Source: an uncultured Aquimarina sp. (GTDB lineage: Bacteria; Bacteroidota; Bacteroidia; Flavobacteriales; Flavobacteriaceae). From it: a DNA stretch of 64,000 nucleotides. This document shows, one piece after another, positions 1 through 8,719 of this stretch (its first letter is position 1; each line of letters begins with the position of its first letter). The notes under the pieces were generated by a model, which made no database searches, was not told where the DNA came from, and saw only the letters and a program-made list of their open reading frames with translations. The stretch is from contig CANLEM010000004.1 of assembly GCA_947489685.1 (NCBI GenBank), positions 418,698 through 482,697 of the forward strand, read 5' to 3'. Both the position numbers and the translations under genes were made by a program.

Positions 1-708
1 GATACACATTATCTATGGAAAGTAGATGATCCAAAGTTAATTAACCAGATACAAGAAGCATTTTCATCTATAGAAACAATATATATTGCAGATGGCCATC
101 ACCGTTCTGCATCTTCATGTCTTCTTGCCAAGGATCTTAAAGAAAATAATCCAAATCACAAAGGAGATGAATCCTACAATTTTTTTATGAGCTACCTTAT
201 TCCGGAGTCTGATTTAAAAATTTATGAGTTCAATCGTCTAGTCAAAGATCTTAATGGCCTTACTAAAGAAGAGTTTTTGATTCGGCTTGATGAATGGTTT
301 CGAATAGAAAATAGAGGCCTTGAAGCATATAAACCTTCTAAACCGCATCATTTCAGTATGTATTTGGATGGCGAGTTTTATTCTTTATACCTTAGAAAAA
401 CGATTTACGAATTTGGTGATGCCTTGGATGAACTCGATGCTCAAATTTTGTACAAAACAGTTTTAAAACCAATATTAGGAATACATGATCTTCGTACAGA
501 TACCCGTATAGCCTATTCTCATGGTAAAAATGATATTATTTCTGTAAAAAGCAGAGTTGATAATAACGAGTATAATGTAGGCTTTGGTTTATTTCCGGCT
601 TCTGTTGAGCAAATGAAAAAAATTGCTGACCAGGGTTTAAAAATGCCTCCAAAAAGCACATACATAGAGCCTAAACTTAGAAGCGGTATAACTATATACG
701 AATTTTAG
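1..708 (+). CDS. DUF1015 family protein, 5' end outside the window
   Basis: The reading frame is open from the first base, so this is the C-terminal 235 residues of a longer protein; the ATG at 187 is internal. The signature ADGHHRSAS (bases about 91-117) is the conserved core of the DUF1015 family, cytosolic proteins of about 400 residues and unproven biochemical function. In Bacteroidetes this family commonly lies beside serine-biosynthesis genes and directly before yggS, as it does here. The function is therefore left open. The family assignment is secure from the motif and the neighbour. Confidence 0.85.
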   Translation, partial: DTHYLWKVDDPKLINQIQEAFSSIETIYIADGHHRSASSCLLAKDLKENNPNHKGDESYNFFMSYLIPESDLKIYEFNRLVKDLNGLTKEEFLIRLDEWFRIENRGLEAYKPSKPHHFSMYLDGEFYSLYLRKTIYEFGDALDELDAQILYKTVLKPILGIHDLRTDTRIAYSHGKNDIISVKSRVDNNEYNVGFGLFPASVEQMKKIADQGLKMPPKSTYIEPKLRSGITIYEF

Positions 709-774
709 AAGTAGTTTTTGAACTATCTTTAAAATGTATTACCATACATTCAACCTTAACACCTAACCCGTACC

Positions 775-803
775 TTGGACTTAACGGAATTTAGATATCT
801 TTG
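775..803 (+). promoter_or_regulatory. Bacteroidetes-type promoter of yggS
   Basis: TTG at 775-777 is followed after 18 bases by TATCTTTG at 796-803, matching the Bacteroidetes TAnnTTTG -7 element. The ATG of yggS lies only 6 bases past the element, so transcription should start at or next to the start codon and give a leaderless or nearly leaderless mRNA. Confidence 0.6.
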
Positions 804-809
804 CGCACT

Positions 810-1472
810 ATGAATGCTATTGAAAAGAACCTTCAAAATATAAAAACTACAATCCCAGAAGGAGTCACTCTTGTTGCTGTTTCTAAAACTAAACCCATTG
901 ATGAATTACTGAAAGCATATAATGCAGGTCAACGAGTTTTTGGAGAGAATAAAATCCAGGAAATGGCAGAGAAATGGGAACATATGCCTAAAGATATTGA
1001 GTGGCATATGATTGGCCATGTGCAAACCAATAAGGTGAAATACATGGCGCCTTTTGTTAGCTTAATACATGCTGTGGATAGTATCAAATTATTGAAAGAA
1101 ATAAACAAACAGGCCAAAAAACATGATAGAGTGATCAATTGCCTGCTTCAAATAAAAATTGCAAAAGAAGAAAGTAAATTTGGATTGAGCGCAACAGATG
1201 CAACTAACTTATTAAGTTCTGAAGAATTAAAGGACTTTTCAAATATTAATATTCAAGGTCTTATGGGAATGGCAACATTTACAGATAATCAAGAACAAAT
1301 TAGAAATGAATTTAACATCATCAAAAAGCTCTTTGACCAATTAAAACCTAAGTACGCAGAATTTAAAATACTCTCTATAGGAATGAGTGGTGATTATGAA
1401 ACTGCTATACATAGTGGTAGTACAATGGTAAGGATAGGAAGCTCTATCTTTGGTGCGAGAAACTATAACTAA
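810..1472 (+). CDS. yggS: YggS-family pyridoxal phosphate homeostasis protein
   Basis: A 220-residue single-domain fold-type III PLP-binding protein (YggS/PLPBP family), which binds PLP and buffers the vitamin B6 pool; no enzymatic activity is established for the family. The PLP lysine lies in VAVSKTKP near residues 25-32, and FGENKIQE, WHMIGHVQTNK and SIGMSGDYE are family blocks. The ATG at 810 is chosen over a TTG nine bases upstream because that TTG overlaps the promoter element and would precede the likely transcript start. It stands alone after the DUF1015 gene. Confidence 0.93.
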   Translation: MNAIEKNLQNIKTTIPEGVTLVAVSKTKPIDELLKAYNAGQRVFGENKIQEMAEKWEHMPKDIEWHMIGHVQTNKVKYMAPFVSLIHAVDSIKLLKEINKQAKKHDRVINCLLQIKIAKEESKFGLSATDATNLLSSEELKDFSNINIQGLMGMATFTDNQEQIRNEFNIIKKLFDQLKPKYAEFKILSIGMSGDYETAIHSGSTMVRIGSSIFGARNYN

Positions 1473-1614
1473 CAGTTTGAATACGAAGACACCTTTTACT
1501 TATTAATATTTAACCACTATATTTGAAGCAAACACAAAAAAATTATTAATTAATCAAAAAAAATATTATTATACTATTTACTAACTTCTACAGATTACCC
1601 ACTACAGATTAATT

Positions 1615-2985
1615 ATGTATGCAATTTTAGATATAGAAACTACCGGCGGTAAGTATAATGAAGAAGGGATTACAGAAATTGCGATATATAAATTCGATGG
1701 CCTTAAAGTGGTGGATCAATTTATAAGTCTCATTAACCCCGAACGTCCTATACAACCCTTTGTTGCGAACCTCACAGGAATCAACAATGATATGCTTCGT
1801 AATGCGCCTAAGTTTTATGAAGTAGCCAAAAGAATAGTTGAAATCACATCGGATTGCGTAATTGTAGCCCATAATGCTAGTTTTGATTACCGAATATTAA
1901 GGACCGAATTTTCTCGGTTAGGGTTTGATTTTGAAAGATTTTCGTTGTGTACTGTAGAACTTTCTAAAAAATTGATTCCGGATCAACCTTCGTATAGTTT
2001 AGGAAAATTGGTACGAGGACTAGGGATTCCGTTATCGGATAGACATCGTGCCAATGGTGATGCACAAGCAACTGTTAAGCTTTTCAAATTACTATTAAGT
2101 AAAGATCTAGAAAAAGAAATCATCAAAGAAACGGTTAAAGCCGATACCAAAAAACAGATTGATGATAAATTACTTAAACTAATGGAGCAAGCTCCAATAG
2201 CCACTGGAGTTTATTATATACATCGAGAAGATGGTACAATTATATACATTGGTAAAAGTAAAAATATTAAAAAACGCCTCAATCAACATTTTACCAACGA
2301 CAATAAGAAATCCAGAAGAATTCAAGAAGAAGTTACGACTATAACTTATGAAATTACTGGAAGTGAATTACTGGCTTTACTAAAGGAAAATGAAGAAATA
2401 AAGATCAATAAGCCAAAATATAACCGGGCTTTAAGAAAAACAAAGTTTGACCAGGCGCTATATCGATTTATTGATGATAATGGTTATATCAACCTAAAGG
2501 TTAGCAAAGCAAATAACCAAAATCACAGCATTACCACTTTTACAAATAGACAGCAAGCAAAAAGTTATATGCATCGATGGGCAGAAGAATTTAATTTATG
2601 TCAAAAATTAATCGGACTAGAAAAAGGTACCGGAAATTGCTTTAGCTATACTATTAAACAGTGCCATGGAGCATGTATTCTATCAGAAAGTGCAGAAAAT
2701 TATAATGCCCGTGTTCAAGATTTCATTCATCAAAACTCTTTTGAGGATCAGGACATGCTTATTATAGACAGAGGTAGGGATGTTGACGAACAAGGTATAG
2801 TACTAGTAGAACAAGGAAAATTTAAAGGCATCGGTTTTTTTAATCTAAACCATCAAATAAATAATATTGAAATTTTACGATCTATAATAACACCTATGAA
2901 TCACAATCGAGATGCTCAACATATTATCCAGAGTTATATTCGTCAAAATAAAAAGATAAAGATTGTTCCCATTACCAAAAATTAA
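1615..2985 (+). CDS. DEDDh exonuclease (DnaQ-like) fused to a UvrC/Cho-type GIY-YIG nuclease domain, copy A
   Basis: The protein has 456 residues. Residues 1-165 form a DnaQ/Pol III epsilon-type 3'-5' exonuclease: DIETTG (D6, E8), AHNASFDY, and the terminal DRHRANGDAQ with catalytic His and Asp. Residues about 197-280 are a GIY-YIG domain (TGVYYIH, IYIGKSKNIKKRL) of the kind in the N-terminal half of UvrC and in Cho. Further on there are four cysteines (LCQK, GNCF, KQCHG, GACI) spaced like the iron-sulfur cysteines of UvrC. This suggests combined trimming and incision of damaged DNA. A paralogue lies at 60744-62123. No recognised promoter element precedes it. Confidence 0.88.
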   Translation: MYAILDIETTGGKYNEEGITEIAIYKFDGLKVVDQFISLINPERPIQPFVANLTGINNDMLRNAPKFYEVAKRIVEITSDCVIVAHNASFDYRILRTEFSRLGFDFERFSLCTVELSKKLIPDQPSYSLGKLVRGLGIPLSDRHRANGDAQATVKLFKLLLSKDLEKEIIKETVKADTKKQIDDKLLKLMEQAPIATGVYYIHREDGTIIYIGKSKNIKKRLNQHFTNDNKKSRRIQEEVTTITYEITGSELLALLKENEEIKINKPKYNRALRKTKFDQALYRFIDDNGYINLKVSKANNQNHSITTFTNRQQAKSYMHRWAEEFNLCQKLIGLEKGTGNCFSYTIKQCHGACILSESAENYNARVQDFIHQNSFEDQDMLIIDRGRDVDEQGIVLVEQGKFKGIGFFNLNHQINNIEILRSIITPMNHNRDAQHIIQSYIRQNKKIKIVPITKN

Positions 2986-3023
2986 TTTCGAAGTTTTAGT
3001 ATTTTTAATCAAAATCGGAAAAT

Positions 3024-3854
3024 TTGACAAAAAGTTCATATCATAAAAGTTGGAAAAATCGATTACATGATATCATTTATGAGGCAGATACTCCTGTCGG
3101 AAAGATATTTGATGTTATATTACTTATACTCATTGTATTAAGTATCATTTTTGTAATGCTCGAAAGCGTAAAGGGGTTACCTGCAAAAACCTACGAATTA
3201 CTTTACTACGCAGAATGGATAATTACTATATTCTTTACTTTTGAATATATTGCTCGTATCGTTTCTATAAAAAAACCTAGTTCTTATATTTTTAGTTTTT
3301 ATGGGATCATTGATTTGTTATCAACACTTCCCTTATACTTATCATTCTTTATAGCGGGCTCTAGTGCTTTATTAACTGTACGTGCATTACGATTACTTCG
3401 GGTATTTAGAATTTTAAAAATATCCCGTTATATAGGCGAATCTAATAAACTAGGTAAGGCAATTAGAGATAGTCGTGCCAAAATATTAGTGTTTTTATTC
3501 GCTGTAGTGGTAGTATGTATCATAATGGGTACTGTGATGTATATTATCGAAGGAGAAGAAAGTGGTTTTAAGAGTATACCTATCAGCGTATATTGGTGTA
3601 TTGTTACCCTCACCACTGTTGGATATGGAGATATTGCTCCTGTAACGCCTTTAGGACAATTTCTTGCCGCTATTATTATGATTATGGGATATGGTATCAT
3701 CGCTGTGCCTACGGGTATTGTTAGTGCAGAATATTCTCAACAAACCAAAAAAGTACATTTAAACACTCAGTCATGCAGCAGCTGTAACGAGGATAAACAC
3801 TCTGACAAAGCTAAATTTTGTCACAAATGTGGAGAAGACTTAAACAATGAGTAA
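3024..3854 (+). CDS. Voltage-gated potassium channel-like protein with C-terminal zinc ribbon
   Basis: The 276-residue inner-membrane protein has six transmembrane segments (about 27-47, 63-82, 90-110, 114-134, 153-175, 210-232). S4 shows arginines every third residue (R120, R123, R126, R129), a voltage sensor. The selectivity filter TVGYGD is at 198-203, so potassium is the likely ion. The tail has CSSC at 251-254 and CHKC at 266-269, a four-cysteine zinc ribbon unusual for this family. It starts with TTG, as no ATG fits, and overlaps miaA by 8 bases, suggesting coupled translation. Confidence 0.88.
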   Translation: MTKSSYHKSWKNRLHDIIYEADTPVGKIFDVILLILIVLSIIFVMLESVKGLPAKTYELLYYAEWIITIFFTFEYIARIVSIKKPSSYIFSFYGIIDLLSTLPLYLSFFIAGSSALLTVRALRLLRVFRILKISRYIGESNKLGKAIRDSRAKILVFLFAVVVVCIIMGTVMYIIEGEESGFKSIPISVYWCIVTLTTVGYGDIAPVTPLGQFLAAIIMIMGYGIIAVPTGIVSAEYSQQTKKVHLNTQSCSSCNEDKHSDKAKFCHKCGEDLNNE

Positions 3855-4752
3855 CAATTTAATAGTAATCATTGGACCAACGGCAATTGGTAAAACCAGC
3901 CTAAGCATACAATTAGCTAAACATTACAATTGCGAAATTGTCTCTGCAGATAGCAGGCAATTTTATAAAGAAATGGATATAGGTACTGCACCTCCTTCAA
4001 AAGAAGAATTAGATCAAGCTCCGCATCATTTCATACAACATAAAAGTATACATGATGTCTATAATGTTGGCGATTTTGAAAAAGATGCGCTGGATAAACT
4101 TAATGATCTTTTTGAAAATCACAAATACGTTATTCTTGTTGGAGGGTCAGGTTTGTATGTAGATGCGGTTACCCGGGGATTAGATTATTTTCCAGAAGTA
4201 GATCCCAGTATAAGAGAAAAACTACAATTAGAGTATCAAAGTAAAGGTATTCTTTATCTACAAGAACAACTTAAAACTTTAGACCCTGAGTACTATAAAA
4301 GTGTGGATTTGCAAAATACGCATAGAGTAATGCGTGCCGTAGAAGTATCTATGAGTAGTGGAAAGCCTTATTCTTCTTTTATTACATCTTCTTCAAAAAC
4401 AAGACCATTTAATATTATAAAAATTGGGATTACTGCAGATCGTAAGATAATCTACGATCGTATCAACCAACGAGTGGATATTATGGTAGAAAAAGGGTTA
4501 ATTGATGAAGTCAAATCTCTTTCTAAGTATAGAAAATTAAATGCCTTAAACACTGTAGGGTATAAGGAATTATTTAATTATCTAGACAACGAATGGGAGC
4601 TTGATTTTGCCATTTCGGAGATTAAGAAGAATACTCGGCGTTTTGCAAAAAGACAACTTACATGGTTTAGAAAAGATAATGCAATACAATGGTTTGACTA
4701 TACCGAAAACATCGACTCTTGTATTGACTATATAAATAAAAACACACTATGA
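3847..4752 (+). CDS. miaA: tRNA dimethylallyltransferase
   Basis: It transfers a dimethylallyl group from DMAPP to N6 of A37 in tRNAs reading codons that begin with U. The 301 residues match the usual length. The P-loop GPTAIGKTS is at 10-18, SADSRQFY is the DSR substrate block, and GGSGLY and RRFAKRQLTWFR near the C-terminus are typical family motifs. The start lies inside the channel gene's end. A strong hairpin that includes its stop codon ends the transcript. Confidence 0.97.
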   Translation: MSNNLIVIIGPTAIGKTSLSIQLAKHYNCEIVSADSRQFYKEMDIGTAPPSKEELDQAPHHFIQHKSIHDVYNVGDFEKDALDKLNDLFENHKYVILVGGSGLYVDAVTRGLDYFPEVDPSIREKLQLEYQSKGILYLQEQLKTLDPEYYKSVDLQNTHRVMRAVEVSMSSGKPYSSFITSSSKTRPFNIIKIGITADRKIIYDRINQRVDIMVEKGLIDEVKSLSKYRKLNALNTVGYKELFNYLDNEWELDFAISEIKKNTRRFAKRQLTWFRKDNAIQWFDYTENIDSCIDYINKNTL

Positions 4753-4771
4753 TGTTTCATAGTGTGCTTTT
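4743..4771 (+). terminator. Intrinsic terminator after miaA
   Basis: A perfect 10-bp stem (CACACTATGA with TCATAGTGTG, loop TGTT) followed by CTTTT. The left arm contains the miaA stop codon. It separates miaA from the convergent response-regulator gene. Confidence 0.8.
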
Positions 4772-4796
4772 CAAAGTTTAGTTACCGTTATATATT

Positions 4797-5510
4797 TTAA
4801 GCTTCTTCTCCTCGTACTACCAATCTAAACCCTTCTCCGTGGATATTAAGGATTTCTACATTCTCATCTTTCTTAAGGTACTTTCTTAACTTAGCAATAT
4901 ATACATCCATACTTCTCGAGGTAAAATAATTATCATCTCTCCATATTTTTGTTAACGCTAGTTCTCTAGGCATTAAATCATTAAGATGTAAAGCTAACAA
5001 ACGAAGTAATTCATTTTCTTTAGGAGATAACTTAATAGGATCTTCTTCTCTATAAGTTAAAAACCTAAGTTTAGAATTTAAATGGAATCCTCCTATTTTA
5101 AATTCAAATTGTTTGCTATCCGCAACCGACTCGGTACTTTTACGTTGCATGATAGCCTGGATTTTCATTAATAGCACTTCACTATCAAAAGGCTTATTAA
5201 GATAATCATCTGCTCCAACCTTATATCCTTTAAGGACATCCTCTTTCATCGCTTTTGCTGTCAAAAAGATAATTGGTATTTCTTCATTTTTATCCCTGAT
5301 TTCTTTTGCCAAGGTAAATCCATCCTTGTAAGGCATCATTACGTCTAGAATACACATATCGTAATCGTCCTTCTTAAATTTTTCGAAGCCTTCCATACCA
5401 TTTTTAGCATGCACAACATCATAATCATTCATTACTAGATAATCCTTTAACACTGTTCCAAAGTTAGGGTCATCTTCTACAAGCAAAATCTTTTTGTTTT
5501 CTGTTTCCAT
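4797..5510 (-). CDS. OmpR/PhoB-type response regulator
   Basis: The 237-residue protein has a receiver domain at about 6-120 with the acidic pair D13/D14, phospho-acceptor D56 (CILDVMMP), T84 and K106, then a winged-helix DNA-binding domain ending in an RLV hairpin. It lies 3 bases after the histidine kinase gene and is its partner. The pair sits between miaA and coaE, as in many Flavobacteriaceae, and resembles the Bacteroides RprXY pair; the stimulus is unknown. Confidence 0.93.
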   Translation of the reverse strand: METENKKILLVEDDPNFGTVLKDYLVMNDYDVVHAKNGMEGFEKFKKDDYDMCILDVMMPYKDGFTLAKEIRDKNEEIPIIFLTAKAMKEDVLKGYKVGADDYLNKPFDSEVLLMKIQAIMQRKSTESVADSKQFEFKIGGFHLNSKLRFLTYREEDPIKLSPKENELLRLLALHLNDLMPRELALTKIWRDDNYFTSRSMDVYIAKLRKYLKKDENVEILNIHGEGFRLVVRGEEA

Positions 5511-5513
5511 ATT

Positions 5514-7079
5514 TTATGATATTAACGGTAATTTAATGATAAACGTGGAGCCTTTTCCCCTTTCACTCTCCACCCATATCTGACCATGATGGTCGTCTAT
5601 AATTCTTTTTACATATGTTAGTCCTAATCCATGGCCCTTTACATTATGAAGATCTCCAGTATGTTCTCTAAAGAATTTTTCGAAAATCTTCTTCTGTGCC
5701 ACTTTACTCATACCAATTCCTTGATCACGAATTTTAAGGACAATACTATTCTTTACATTTTCGGTATATATATCAATTTTCGGTTCTTCTTCCGAATATT
5801 TAATTGCATTATCCAAAACATTTACTACTACATTAGTCATATGACTATCGTTAGCCAGTATGGTAGTTTTAAGTGCTCCTAAATGCGTTTTTATATACCC
5901 ATATCTATTTTCAACAATCAAAGAAACATGAGTTACAGCATCTTCAATAATATCATGTAGCTCTTGTTTTTCTTTTTTAATATTGAGCTCATTTTTCTCT
6001 AATTGTGATATTCTTAATACATTTTCGACTTGAGCGTGCATTCTTTTATTCTCTTCACGTATCATGTTCATATACCGTTGCACTTTTTCTTTGTCCCCTT
6101 CTATTTTTGGATTCTTGATAGAATCCAAGGCCAAATTGATAGTTGCAATAGGCGTTTTTAGCTCATGCGTCATGTTATTAATAAAATCGGTTTTAATTTG
6201 CGATATCTGCCTTTGCTGCATCAATTGCGATAATGCACTCGAGTAAGCAACTACAATAATTAAAGTAAAAATTATTGATAGTATTGCCATTCCTTTAATC
6301 GTAGACAATACATATTGCTTTTTACCCGTGAAATTAACCAGCAATTGATACTCACTAGCACCCTGATCATCTACAAACAAGGGTATTGCATATGTGGCCG
6401 GGTGATCCAAATTAAAATCGTCAGAACGTACTTTTGTAGATAATGTTTTGCTATAAATAGCATACTCAAAACCTACTTTTATATCTCTTTCTTCGAGTTC
6501 TTTTTTGAGCAAATATTCAATCTCTTTCTTTCGAACTCTTCGATGTATCGGTATAAAACTTGCTATCTCTCCAATTACTATTTCATAATCCATTCTCTGG
6601 AGATCTGTCAAGCCTTCTATTCTTTGTTCTAACTTAGATTTAGTACTAAGTTTCGAACTATTTTTATTGTCCTCGATAGCATTATCAACATTACGATTTA
6701 AAATATTCTTTAATTTAACCGTATCTATATTAAAGTTAATAAACGAAGAGAACAATTTCGAATCTTCTTCTAAAATATCATTTGCATATACATATGATCT
6801 CTTAGTATTATCAATACTAATATTTAAAAGTTGCCTAATCGTTTTATTATCTGGCTCTTCTATGCTATCAAGAATTTCCCGTAATGGGAAAAACATTTCT
6901 TCAAATTCTCTATACTGAATCCCGTTGGATACCGAAATTAGAATTTGTTTAGCATTAAAAGAAAACTGCTCTTCATTATTCTCAACCGTGTTGTTAATCC
7001 AATATCCCTGAACGAAAATAATCCCAATTAGCGATAAACTCATAAGGATTATCAGTAACACGAATAACCTTTTATTCAT
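5514..7079 (-). CDS. Membrane sensor histidine kinase
   Basis: The 521-residue kinase has one transmembrane helix at about 5-27, a roughly 230-residue periplasmic sensor region without a recognised domain, and a second helix at about 257-283. The cytoplasmic kinase core has H305 in THELKTP, the N box (LDNAIKYS), the G1 box (DQGIGMS) and the G2 box (GHGLGL). The operon is kinase then regulator. The start codon follows a TAnnTTTG element by only 4 bases. Confidence 0.93.
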   Translation of the reverse strand: MNKRLFVLLIILMSLSLIGIIFVQGYWINNTVENNEEQFSFNAKQILISVSNGIQYREFEEMFFPLREILDSIEEPDNKTIRQLLNISIDNTKRSYVYANDILEEDSKLFSSFINFNIDTVKLKNILNRNVDNAIEDNKNSSKLSTKSKLEQRIEGLTDLQRMDYEIVIGEIASFIPIHRRVRKKEIEYLLKKELEERDIKVGFEYAIYSKTLSTKVRSDDFNLDHPATYAIPLFVDDQGASEYQLLVNFTGKKQYVLSTIKGMAILSIIFTLIIVVAYSSALSQLMQQRQISQIKTDFINNMTHELKTPIATINLALDSIKNPKIEGDKEKVQRYMNMIREENKRMHAQVENVLRISQLEKNELNIKKEKQELHDIIEDAVTHVSLIVENRYGYIKTHLGALKTTILANDSHMTNVVVNVLDNAIKYSEEEPKIDIYTENVKNSIVLKIRDQGIGMSKVAQKKIFEKFFREHTGDLHNVKGHGLGLTYVKRIIDDHHGQIWVESERGKGSTFIIKLPLIS

Positions 7080-7083
7080 AACT

Positions 7084-7091
7084 CAAAAGTA
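7084..7091 (-). promoter_or_regulatory. -7 promoter element of the histidine kinase operon
   Basis: On the minus strand the sequence reads TACTTTTG (TAnnTTTG), four bases before the kinase ATG. No TTG is found at the expected upstream distance, so only the -7 half is supported. The geometry implies a leaderless transcript. Confidence 0.45.
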
Positions 7092-7163
7092 AGACTTTAA
7101 CATTTAGCTACTTTACGGTTTAACCAAATGTTAACAAAATGAAAGATTAGGATTACAAAAGTA

Positions 7164-7742
7164 TTAGGAGGTAATTTCCTTGTGTATTTTATACACCTGT
7201 TTTTCAGAGTCTTGCATATCTATATTATGTATTACAAAATCTGCCAACGGGATTTTTTGATCATCATCCCACTGATTGTTTGCTCTAGAAAGCACTTGTT
7301 CTCTGCTAGTTTTATCCCTATTAAGCACCCTGGAGATTCTTAATTCTAAGGGAGCAACAACAAGAATTGTATGGTCACATTGTTTATGACCTTCATTTTC
7401 GAATAAAATTGCAACTTCTTTTATGACGTATTCGCCTATTTGTTTACTTTTCCAAGCCTCAAAATGATTACCCACCGCCGGATGAACGATGGCATTTAGT
7501 TTGTTTAATTTCGACTTGTCGTTAAAAACCACATCTGCAATAAATGGTCTATTCAATTCACCATCGCGATAAGAATCCTCTCCCAACAATGAAATAATTT
7601 GGGTTCTGATCCTCTCGTCTGTGTTCATAAGTTTTTTAGCCTCATCATCTGCTATGTACACAGCTACTCCCAAGTTATTAAACATTTTCGCTATAGTGGA
7701 TTTTCCACTCCCGATACCTCCTGTAAGCCCAACTACTTTCAT
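7164..7742 (-). CDS. coaE: Dephospho-CoA kinase
   Basis: It catalyses the last step of coenzyme A synthesis, phosphorylating the ribose 3' hydroxyl of dephospho-CoA with ATP. The 192 residues carry the P-loop GLTGGIGSGKST at 5-16, YIADDEA, the HP motif (AIVHPAV) and the NRDK lid region, all typical of CoaE. The gene follows the YbbR gene by 12 bases in a glycosyltransferase-YbbR-coaE operon. The earlier CoA step, coaBC, lies at 18.3-19.5 kb. Confidence 0.96.
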   Translation of the reverse strand: MKVVGLTGGIGSGKSTIAKMFNNLGVAVYIADDEAKKLMNTDERIRTQIISLLGEDSYRDGELNRPFIADVVFNDKSKLNKLNAIVHPAVGNHFEAWKSKQIGEYVIKEVAILFENEGHKQCDHTILVVAPLELRISRVLNRDKTSREQVLSRANNQWDDDQKIPLADFVIHNIDMQDSEKQVYKIHKEITS

Positions 7743-7754
7743 GTATTCAAAGTT

Positions 7755-8714
7755 TTATTTTAAGACTACAAATTGCACTTGTTTTTCTTGCAAACGAACA
7801 TCATGAATAGATAATGGTCTATCTGTAAGTTCTAAGGTAAGAAAAGCACTCTCTTCAGAAGCTTTGGCATAATCTGCAACGATTCTAAAATCTCTTTCAT
7901 TAATTTCATTATACCTATCCAATCCCACTCTATAGACCACCGAAATTTCTTTCGGGAAAATTTTGATTTCTATCCCTTCGGGAACATTGTTTAAAGTTAT
8001 GGGGATCTTTTGACTACCTTCAGTAAACTTGCTCACAACAATATGTGCAGCTACTTTTTGCGGAACTACCGAGATATTAGACGGCAACTTCTCTGTGTCT
8101 ATATCTAGTTCTGTATTGTAATCGATATTAAGTCCTTCCAGGCTCAAAGATTCGGTACCTACATTTTGTATGGTATCAATTATTTGAGAAGGTCCACTTA
8201 CAATAACAGAATCTGGGGTTACAACCAACCCTTTATCACTTCCGTATCCTATTGCATATTGTACGTCTTCTTCGATCACAATAGGTACTTTCTTTTCTAA
8301 ATTGGCATCCAAATTTAATTTTACCGTATCCTTTTGTATAGCCAAAACACGTCCTTTAAAATCCAATTTACTTTTTAATAAGGAAGACTCTTTATCCACA
8401 TAAAAAAAATATTGGTTTTCATTATTAGAAACGGCATCCTCTACATTAAACTCAAGTAATGGTTTTTTCCAATCATGATTTAACAACCTAAAACCATTTC
8501 CGTTAAGTGTCATTCTCAAGGTTTGATCACTATTTTCATTAAAAATTTTATCTGCAGGTAGGTTGGTGTATCGAATACCAACCTCTACCTCTTTCGTATA
8601 ATTCTTGGAAAACTGAATAAACAACCATAAAAGAGAAGTGAATACTAAAAAAAACACAAAGGTCTTTACATTACCTCTTTTAAATGAAAAACTCTTCTTT
8701 TTTCTACTTGACAT
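7755..8714 (-). CDS. YbbR-like domain protein
   Basis: The 319-residue protein has a basic N-terminus and one transmembrane helix at about 17-36. The rest is extracytoplasmic and built of beta-rich YbbR-like repeats, with the typical DSVIVSGPSQ block near the middle. YbbR repeats are known from CdaR, a regulator of diadenylate cyclase in Firmicutes, but no such cyclase is nearby and the role here is unknown. The gene is 5 bases downstream of the glycosyltransferase gene and 12 bases before coaE. Confidence 0.85.
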   Translation of the reverse strand: MSSRKKKSFSFKRGNVKTFVFFLVFTSLLWLFIQFSKNYTKEVEVGIRYTNLPADKIFNENSDQTLRMTLNGNGFRLLNHDWKKPLLEFNVEDAVSNNENQYFFYVDKESSLLKSKLDFKGRVLAIQKDTVKLNLDANLEKKVPIVIEEDVQYAIGYGSDKGLVVTPDSVIVSGPSQIIDTIQNVGTESLSLEGLNIDYNTELDIDTEKLPSNISVVPQKVAAHIVVSKFTEGSQKIPITLNNVPEGIEIKIFPKEISVVYRVGLDRYNEINERDFRIVADYAKASEESAFLTLELTDRPLSIHDVRLQEKQVQFVVLK

Positions 8715-8719
8715 AACAA

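Noticed and set aside
1580..1610. Two copies of CTACAGATTA before the first exonuclease gene
   Set aside because: Only a 10-base repeat in AT-rich DNA, with no symmetry or promoter relation that could be supported.
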